A stretch of DNA of 64,000 bases from contig RCTD01000019.1 in the NCBI GenBank assembly GCA_014898415.1, forward strand, positions 62,001-126,000. The letters run 5' to 3'. The notes below the pieces were generated by a model that saw only the letters and a program-made list of their open reading frames with translations, was not told where the DNA came from and did no database searches. Source of the DNA: Stromatinia cepivora (taxonomy: Eukaryota > Ascomycota > Leotiomycetes > Helotiales > Sclerotiniaceae). This document shows positions 56,046-64,000 of the stretch, piece by piece. Each line of letters starts with the position of its first letter. Position 1 is the first letter of the stretch. The position numbers and the translations under genes are program-made.

Positions 56046-59000
56046 TTACAGGTTTTGTAATGACGGGTGACCGTTCAGCAACTCTGGGTGGCTTCCGGCA
56101 ATGAACTTGACAACACCCTTGACCTTTTCTCTAGTCTCGACTTCCAATTGATCAAGTGGCTCGCCAAGAACCGCTGCAAATACTGGAATCAACTTTGGAG
56201 TAAGCTGCAAGATTGTTTGGTTGCTTTGGCTGTAAAGTCCAGTAATCATTTCAAAGATAGGCTCGTTCTCCTCATAGTCTTCCTTGAGTGGTAACAATCC
56301 AGCCATGACTGGGAGGATATCGTCGAGAGGAACAGCATCTTGGTGGGCCATGATCATACGAGAAACACACCCGCAGGCATTGTCGATGGAGCGGGCATGG
56401 TTGGTTTGGAGCAGTGGCTCGAGTTTACTAAGAATGCTGTTGAATGATGGCAGGTAGGTAGCGCTGTCTTGGGAGTGGAAGATCAAGAGGCCTACACCAT
56501 ATGCAGCGTTGGACTTGGCTTCAGGGTCGGTATCGGAAAGGCGTTTAAGGAGGACTGGCAAGAGAGATGCAGTGAATGGAGTGATAGCTGAACCCATGTG
56601 CCCGGTAAGTTCGGCAATGACACCGATTGCGGTGGATCGCTCAAATGGAGTGTTGGAGGAGGCGAACTTCTTGAGAGGCTTCTCAAACTCCTTGAAGATT
56701 TCAGCAAATTGAGCACCAAGGGCAAGAGCAAGGTTTGAGGTGAGATCAAGAGCGGTGTCAATGACGAGCCAGTCATATTCGGACGACTCGGCATCATCCT
56801 CATCAGGTGACTCAAGCTCGTCACCGAGATCCTGTTGACAGGGGTGAACACGGTTGATAACAGCGAAGATGACGTTCTTGATGGCTTCAGCAAAGTTTGG
56901 TTGGGCCAAAATAGCTGGTCCGCAAAGCTTCAATGTAGAAGCGACGTTGCGGTTGATGTCAGTAACGACACCACTATTCACAAAATTAGAAAAATTCTCC
57001 AGATAGTTTCAAATAGATCAATGAAAAGAAGAATGATCAGGAGTAGATACGCGTTCGCAGCATGTGCAACTTGTGCATCTGAGTGAGCTGGGTATAACGT
57101 CATGTTGTTCATCATTTCAGGTAGTACAAGCAAAAAAGTAATAGAAATCAACGTACCGGTCATATTCATCCTCCCAGAGAGACATTGTTGCAGTTGTAAC
57201 AATTTCTCCCATCTTGATCAACTCAGGAGTTGGTTGAGTTGCCAGAGGTAGACCAGGGGTCCACTTTGTTCCAGTCTTATCCTCCATCATACTGTAAAGG
57301 CAAGCGTATGCTCTCCACATTGTACTGATTGCGGTCTTTCTTACACCTTCATAAGAGTGCTCAACCAATGGAGAGATAGCCTCGATGGTTCTCTCGAAAT
57401 AAGGCATGTAGTGTTGACGAGTGTGTGTCAGGATATCACCGATAACCTCAACTGCAACCTCCTTCTCCATGGCAACAGCGGTGACGGCGGTAAGATCATC
57501 CCAGTCTTCGTCATCATCATCGTCGTCCATATCATCAACATTCTCGACATCTGTGGCGCCAGCAACCTTGACCTTCTTTCCAGCAACAATGACTTCTTGG
57601 CCAAGCAAGTCTTGGGCATGCTCACCGAGCTCAACTTCGAGGTTGTCTTCTTCTTGATCCAGACAGGCAGCCAAAGCGGTAACAACTCCTTCAAGGAAAG
57701 GTGTGAACTCCTCCTCATAAACCTTTGCCAAGGTACTCCAGAGAATGTAGCTGGTTTCCTTCAAGCGGGGGTGGTCAAGGTGTAATGCTTCTTCACTTGC
57801 CTGCATCAATGGCTTGACGTAGGGTTGGAAGACTTCAGCGCCAACAGCTGCTGCCATGCTTCCAATGGAATCACAGACAGTGGCACGGAGATCGAGCTCA
57901 TCATTGCTTGACTTCAACTCGACGAATTGTGCCAACTTCTCTATGGTGTCCTTGAAGAACGGAAGGAACTCCTTTTCGGAGGAACTTGCGAGGGAGCCAA
58001 TCGCACTGGCGGCAGCAGACTTGACACCAACATCGGGGTGATCCAACAATTGAGCGAGACGTGGGACGAGAGTTGGGAGGTAGTTCTTGACAATGTCTTG
58101 GTCCATACCTTCGGTCAAGGAGTCCAAAGCACCGCATGATGCCTTCATGGTATCAAGAGTTTGTTTATCATTGTTTCCGCTAGCTGCATATTGCATAGCA
58201 GCATCAAGGTTCTTGAGAAGAGCAGGAATGAGGTGCTCGTGAGTGCTTTGAAGATCTTCGGCAAGATCATCTGCCAATCTTGCCACACCGTTGAGAGCTG
58301 CATGTCTAACACCACTTTCTGGGTCCTCAAGGAGCTTGAAGACAACAGGCAAGAAACTATCCATTTGAGTACCGACGAAATCCGGTGCACCTTCGACACA
58401 CATGCCGAGTGCCAGAATACCCGCTTGACGGTATCTTGGATCTTGGTGGCTCGAGAATTGTGGAAGGGCGTTGAGGAGGGGAACGATAACTTGGCGAGGT
58501 GGCAGGCTTTCTGCGAGTAAACCGAGAAGACCCAATGCAGAGCGAGCTGGGGAAGTCTCATCATCCTCGTCGTCATCATCTTCGAGTTCTGTAGCGATTT
58601 GCATGCTGGTCATGGTGATCTTCTCACCCAAATCCTTGGTGCCTTGAATCTTCATCTTTCTATATCTGGTGCATTGCATAAGGAAGGACAAGGCTTGAGT
58701 TCTTGCATCATTTTCGTTGTTGGTATCTGCGGCAATATCAAGCATGAAATTGCAAAGATCCTTGAAATGAGGTGCGATCAAGGCTGATTCACAACCCAAC
58801 AAAGTTTGGAAAACCTCGAAAGCCTGGACAGTGCGATCCTCCTCCTTGGCATCAATGAAATTCTTCAGTACACTGACCATTTGTGGGAAAATCTCAAGGA
58901 ATAGTTTCAGGCTCTCTGGATCCTCATCTGGCTCGATCATTGTGGCAACGGCACCAAGACAGATCAAAGTGTTGATTCTGACATCAGTGCTCTCTTGGTC

Positions 59001-59571
59001 GTGGATGGTCTTGCTGAGGATGGAGAAGAGAACAGCAGTTTGCTCAGCAAAGTATGGCGAAGCAGTCTCCAGTAAAGTAAAGAGAATGAAAACTCCGACC
59101 TCACGGTGTGAGACTTGAGGAGAGCCTGCGGCTTGCGCGAGGGTATCAGGAAGATTGGCCCATTGTCCATTCTCGATGTCTTCACCAGCGATAGCAGCAA
59201 TGACACGAGCGCCAGAATGTCTAACCAATTTAACCTCTTCATTTAATGTCTTTTGTAGAAGTTGTTCTCTGATTTGTTGTTTTTGGGCATCTGAAATGTT
59301 TTTCCAATGCTTCTTGACCAAGCGTTGGGCCTCGACAGCGGCTTGTTGTCTGATTGCTTGATCTCCATGGGAAATGAAAATCTCGATAAGCCAGAGAAGT
59401 GATTCTGGATTTGGGTAATAGTTCTTTCTTAGTTCTGTGGTTGCGGCCTTGACACGTTCGGTATCAGCTGTAGAAGATGAAGATTAGCAAAGATGGAGGG
59501 GTACTGCGACTCGATAGCAACCTACGAATTTGGACGCCCTGCAAGAGCTCTAAGAATTTTTGTTGATCCAT
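56046..59571 (-). CDS. KAP123: Karyopherin beta, Kap123/importin-4 type
   Basis: Minus-strand exons are 59571-59526, 59467-57157 and 56973-56046, giving 1094 residues, close to yeast Kap123. HEAT-repeat nuclear import receptor carrying ribosomal proteins and histones, binding Ran-GTP at its N-terminus. The start MDQQKFLELLQGVQIP and the importin N-terminal repeat (SLLWLIEIFISHGDQAIRQQ) are clear. An acidic loop (ELEDDDDEDDE) lies in the middle and a second (DDMDDDDDDEDWDD) later, both typical. The last junction fuses EDEYDR to GVVTDINRNVASTLKLCGPA across a 183-nt intron, restoring the family sequence. Tandem HEAT helices fill the rest. It looks intact and anchors the right side of the decay zone. 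Confidence 0.95.
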
Positions 59572-60470
59572 TTTCAAAAGACTTTTACATGTATTGCATG
59601 CAAATATCGAAAATGAAGTTTAATAAAGGAATGACAAGAAAACAGGGTTTGAAGTCGGTTGAAAATATTGTTTTCGACCTTGACTTTTGTATGGACCGAG
59701 AAATCAAGAAATTGTGAAGTAAACCAAAAAAAAATCTTGGAGGGGAATAATTTTCTGGACATGGGTTTGATGTGGGGGAGCAATTGAATTGGAGCAAGTC
59801 CTTTTATATTTTAATGGCCTCAGGCTAGAATAGATCTGATCTCAATTTGCTGGCACTTTGACCCACTTGTATAAAAAAAAGAAAAAAGAAAATAGAAAAT
59901 AGAAAATATTAAATTATTTGACCAATGATATTTCAAAATAAGATTAAAATTTTATATTATCATTCGAATCTATTCACATATTCATCAATGCTGCAAGACG
60001 ACAAATCAATTAACACCCCGATGCGCGAGAAGAATATTGAATATTATTATTCAGCTACTTGTAGCCTAACTAAGGTACCCACGATTCAAAACTTCAAAAT
60101 TGACATGGTGGCATTACTACTAGAATTCCCGTTTGCCGCATATTCATCAACGGTGGCCAGCGCTTCTGTTGAAGAACATTTTGCCGTCGTCAATGCAAAG
60201 TTTGTTCGTAGGTGACATGAAGGTATTGCCGAACATCCAGGCCGTTCATTTTGTTTGGGGATCTGTGCAAGTTTCTTGTCATCGTTTGATTGCGACTGAG
60301 TATATTATTCCATTTTTCATAAGAAGTTTGTGCAAAATCATTTAGTTTTGAAGGCAGCCCCATCAAAGGTTCAGATCATCTAATGCAGCCAGTGCCGTCC
60401 CCAGTGTCACCCTCCCCTTCTCACCGGTTAAAACAGCCTAACTTTCCTACTTGCACTCCTCTAAAAGCCT
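59572..60470. other. Intergenic
   Basis: No supported gene. A simple A/G-rich run (AAAAAAAGAAAAAAGAAAAT and similar) lies at 59870-59912. Upstream 5' leader of KAP123 on the left; 3' flank of the tyrosinase gene on the right. Confidence 0.45.
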
Positions 60471-61759
60471 TCAGTACCGATAGCAGAAGATACCGGAAGT
60501 GGTCTCCATGACTTCAGCTATGGGAAGGTTCCGACGTAGTCCTCCCATGTCCAGCGTGTCTTCCAATGAAGCACGCCTCAAGGCATCCTTGTTAGACTTG
60601 CCATCATACGCTTGAACTCTGTGCTTCGGGTCCATCATCTGCCAAGACCACCACAATCTGTCTAGATTTGTATGATGAAGAAAGAAGACGGGATCTATTC
60701 CGAAGATTAATAATGGATCATGAGGAAATGACTGCTTATGGGGTACATACCGTAAGGTCCAGTAAATTTGCTAAATTCTCCACGAATACTCTGTGATACA
60801 AAGCGATGAGCATTGTGTTCCATTCGATGTGCAAATGTTTCGAAATTATCCTCGCTCATAATATTTTTCACGACCTCAGGCTGGACTAGTTTACCCAATT
60901 CTTTCATTTTGGTACCAGAACGAAAACCACGTGAGAGACAGTGTGGATGGTACTCGTTGTCATAGAACATGGCTGTGATTCCCGCAAAGGGCCCGTCAGT
61001 CACACAGTGACCCTCCCCCACAGATACTTCGACATCAAGGTTACCGTTGCTACCGAAATTGTGTGGCCCCCAGATCGGTGCGCGCGTGAAGTCTTCCCAG
61101 TCAAGCGACCAGTCCCAGTATCTAATGTGAGGAATTGGTGAGTTTCAATATATTGGACTGCCAATGGATTGGAACATACGGGAGAGTACCAGTGTACGAA
61201 CAGTCATCCTGCAATGCGTTCTCATAGATCTGGATATAATATCTGTGCCAAGGAAGAAAAGGGGAAGATTGATGTGCTGCATCAGATTACATCAGTATCT
61301 AACACCATCCATGGACGAAGACTGATTGTACATACTACTGGTGGACGTGGATTTGTGAACCCAGGGAAAATCATCATACAGCGTGCCGTTGTTTCTCACT
61401 TTGGATGGCTTAGTGGTCAGACACTGCACGGCAGCGATGTATTCCGTCTTCTCGGCGTCACTTAGAGTTCGCCATTCTTGGCGTGTTGAAGGATTGGCAC
61501 ATTGCCATTGCGGCCCAAAGTCATTAGTAGACTTGGACGAAAGAAATGATCTTGCCGAAAAAAACACAGCCCATGTTGAGCCGATGGAAAGACAAAGCAA
61601 AAAGGCAAAGCTAATAGCCCACCAAAGATTCAGTCGGATTGTTGTGCCTGTTCGTCTGATGACTGTGGGATTGCCATCGAGCTTTTCTTCTTCAGCCTGA
61701 CAGTCGAAGCTTTTGACTGACGAATAGACGAGTTTCGGTGGGCGAGAGAAGAAAATCAT
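60471..61759 (-). CDS. Membrane-anchored tyrosinase-family copper oxidase
   Basis: Minus-strand exons are 61759-61336, 61276-61180, 61121-60751 and 60694-60471, giving 371 residues. The start is the first ATG; the longer frame opens at a non-ATG codon. A cytoplasmic tail of about 50 residues precedes one membrane helix (LWWAISFAFLLCLSIGSTWA). The CuA ligands are His135 (PWVHKS), His143 and His152 (HQSSPFLPWHRYY). After YWDWSLDWEDF come HRMEHNAH (272-279) and the CuB signature DPVFFLHHTNLDRLWW. Such type-II-anchored tyrosinases oxidise phenols or act in peptide and pigment metabolism. CuB shows HxxxH shifted into HRMEH, an unusual spacing. It is next to an NRPS-like gene on the same strand, which suggests a metabolite locus continuing past the window. 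Confidence 0.9.
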
Positions 61760-62539
61760 GACTAGTAGAGAATCAAAATAACAGCAAGGTGTGGAATGAG
61801 AATCAATACGGTTGGTATTGTAGTTGAAACTCAGATGCTCGAGATCTTTTGGATGGAAATCCACCGGCCTTATATCTGATCTCTTTCACATGATTATCAA
61901 CGGTCCCTCCATACATATATGTCCACATAAGAGTAGCTCAAGGGTATCACCGAGCGACGTGCGGCATGCGCCATACACTCAAACCAATTGTAGCTGATCC
62001 ATGGAACTCTCTTATCATTTCCCCTCACCCAAATCAGGGGGCCTCTCTGAGTTGCGGATGGTTAGATCTCAACTGCCGACGATATCTTGCAGAAAAATCA
62101 ATATAATTGACCCACTTAACTGCACATGTTTCTAATGCATCCAGAGTTAATTGCTCACATTGATGAAGATATCATCATGTACCAATGCGGAAATCAATAT
62201 CTGCATGCACCATGAAAGATCTTCAGCTTCGTTTTCCCAAAACGGGTAATATCATGCAATTTGGCCGTTCACTGGATGAAAAGACCGACGCCTTATTCGG
62301 TAATCATGTGAACAGAAAGTTGAGCTCTCATACATGAAGGTTGTAACATCTCTCTTACTGCTCTTTTGGGATAATAACCCAATCGAGCCAATCGAGCGCA
62401 TCACCAGAATTCCAAATCCTTATGGACCTCAGGACATGTTGCTAACTTCTCTTTTATTTCCAGCCTTCTCTCTTAATTACAAATGAGGCATTCGGGATCC
62501 GCAATCAATAGAATTTCTACTAAATAAAGTATCTAAACT
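61760..62539. other. Intergenic
   Basis: Promoter region of the tyrosinase gene and 3' flank of the NRPS-like gene. No coding sequence for a carrier or reductase domain is visible here, which supports truncation of the NRPS-like gene. Confidence 0.45.
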
Positions 62540-64000
62540 TCAAGATCGGGTACCCTTGAAGGTCGAGTACATCTCATCCAATTCCTCTCGATAAAGATCC
62601 TCAGTCAATTTGCGCAAAATCGTCCCCTTCCCCGCTCTGATCATGGGCTTGCCAGCTTTAGTAAAGGCTATCAAATCCTTCGTAATTCTTCCGTGCTTTT
62701 GCTGCTTTTCGTTTCCCAATTCAACCACTGGCCAAATTTCCTGCACAAGAATATTTCTCTCATTTTTCTCATTCTTGGTGGAGATTTTGCCTCTACAAGC
62801 AAGGACACCTGCACTCGTCCCTGTCCACAAACTAATGCCACAACCAGAGAAGGGTGCGCATTCAATAGACTTTCCATTTTCATCGGGTTGATCTTTTGTC
62901 CCGTGGAACAAACAATCACATCATCGGAACGACCCTCAAACAACCACAGGTTTTCCTTAGTTGGATGCTTGGAAAAGAGATCCTTGGTGGAGTACTCGCT
63001 GAGATTGGGAAATGTTGAGAAGATGCCCTGCGAAAACTCCAATTCCGGTTTACGAACAAAATGTAGTTCATAAAGCTCTCCAACAACAGGTCGAAGCTGC
63101 ACACCCATCCGTGCACTAAAGCTCATATATTCCCAATCTTCTCGATCGGTCAGTTGGAGAGCAAAGAAACCCGTTTCCGTAGCGCCAAAATTTACGAAAA
63201 GGCGGCTATACAATTTCAACACATTCCCGATTTCTCTTGGAAGTGGGCCACCTCCATAGCTGAGATACGGAAGCTTCCGAATGTTTTTGAGGTACTCGGG
63301 ATTCTTCGCAATCTGAACCAAGACGGCAGGACTGACGAAACTTGCATCAAGGTTACCGTACACGTGGGCAAAGTTTGCTATCTCAGCAGTCACAGGAGTA
63401 GGTGGGGGGAGCACCAGTTTGGTATCGGAGTAGATGGCAAATGCCATGAAGCATAATGCGGCACTGTGAAACATTCGTAGGCCGACAAACACTCTCTTAT
63501 GTCTGTATAATGAGATTGCGATAGGTTTTTCACCGTTTGGTGGTGTGAGGATGAAGGTGTCATGATGAGCGACGGTTCCGTGAGTTAAAATGACAGGTTT
63601 AGGGAATCCCGTAGAGCCAGAAGTTTGTAGCACGACAAATGGTTCATATCTGGCTTGCTCAAAGGTCTTTTCATATGGGTACAATGACACAGCACCATCC
63701 TCGAGCAGCTCCTGTAATGTTTGAATTTCCAGAGTCCGCATTTGCCTTTTGGCGACCACTGTTTGAGTGATTGGCGGTAATACCTCTGGGCTTAAGGCAA
63801 TATTACAGTGCAAAGTCTCCAAAAGCGCAATGTGGCCTTCGGTGCTATTCCATGGAGAATTGAAGAACATCTATACACGTAAGCAACTGAGAATATCAAT
63901 CCTAGTGAAAGGTGTCAGACCTGATATCCAGTCTTGATAGCAGCAAACAACAATATGATGTACCGCAAATCTTCAGGTCCAACATAGTTCAACGTCTCAA
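62540..64000 (-). CDS. NRPS-like / carboxylate-adenylating protein, partial and frame-broken
   Basis: The gene enters from the right edge. A partial exon (ending YIILLFAAIKTGYQ) is joined across a 54-nt intron (63924-63871) to MFFNSPWNSTEGHIALLETL. Adenylation motifs: A3 LQTSGSTGFPKP, A4-like RMFHSAALCFMAF, A5 NFGATETGFFAL, A7 WLFEGRSDD and A8-like GQKINPMKME. The frame then drifts near 62785-62795. The expected C-terminal subdomain (KISTKNEKNERNILVQEIWP, then LIAFTKAGKPMIRAGKGTIL with the A10 Lys) is one frame over and ends at 62540. No carrier protein or reductase domain follows, although fungal NRPS-like enzymes normally have both. So the gene is truncated, and either frame-broken or carries a sequence error in an AAAA run. 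Confidence 0.8.

Noticed and set aside
56978..57202. Frame MMNNMTLYPAHSDAQVAHAA between KAP123 exons
   Set aside because: It lies in a 183-nt intron. Joining EDEYDR directly to GVVTDINRN matches the karyopherin family and keeps phase.
1..64000. CRISPR arrays, bacterial operons, rRNA or tRNA genes
   Set aside because: No regularly spaced repeats with unique spacers, no Shine-Dalgarno-led gene strings and no recognisable rRNA or tRNA sequence were seen; a tRNA scan was not possible by eye.

Overview
The window is nuclear DNA of a filamentous ascomycete. Short introns with GTAAGT-type donors, an AT-rich block that looks RIP-degraded, MITE-like foldback elements and a plant-cell-wall cellobiohydrolase all fit. 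The protein set (GH7 cellobiohydrolase with CBM1, type III polyketide synthase, pisatin-demethylase-like P450, Kap123) suggests a plant-associated leotiomycete, possibly Sclerotiniaceae. That placement is by impression, not by search.

Layout. 0.7-5.1 kb: a six-exon gene resembling alpha-helical pore-forming (xenorhabdolysin A-like) proteins, a two-exon 58-residue protein and a sulfotransferase-like protein. 7.4-9.0 kb: the secreted cellobiohydrolase. 12.5-13.4 kb: a short-chain dehydrogenase. 13.7-18.1 kb: a gene-free AT-rich block with a 25-bp minisatellite and two copies of an LTR-like repeat. 18.3-19.8 kb: BUD22. 20.5-31.8 kb: a possible secondary-metabolism neighbourhood with a type III PKS (GC-AG intron), a small membrane protein, a Zn2Cys6 regulator, a truncated O-methyltransferase, a small gene built of duplicated exons, a cytochrome P450, a 382-bp mariner-type MITE and a fungal rhodopsin-domain membrane protein. 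33.4-36.0 kb: a large disordered charged protein. 36.6-40.6 kb: an O-methyltransferase fragment and two small secreted cysteine-containing proteins.

42-54.4 kb is a decay zone. A GH71 alpha-1,3-glucanase carries two in-frame stops and frame breaks. An unknown secreted protein has a frame change. An F-box-like gene is split by a 0.6-kb foldback element. A GPI-anchored DUF7029/DUF7223-like surface protein is disrupted by a 7-bp tandem duplication. The right end returns to intact KAP123, then a membrane-anchored tyrosinase and a frame-broken, truncated NRPS-like adenylating protein that runs off the edge.

Housekeeping genes (BUD22, KAP123) bracket accessory material: degradative enzymes, candidate effectors, metabolite genes and transposon relics. 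Exon boundaries were derived by hand from splice consensus and phase. No expression data or database search was used.
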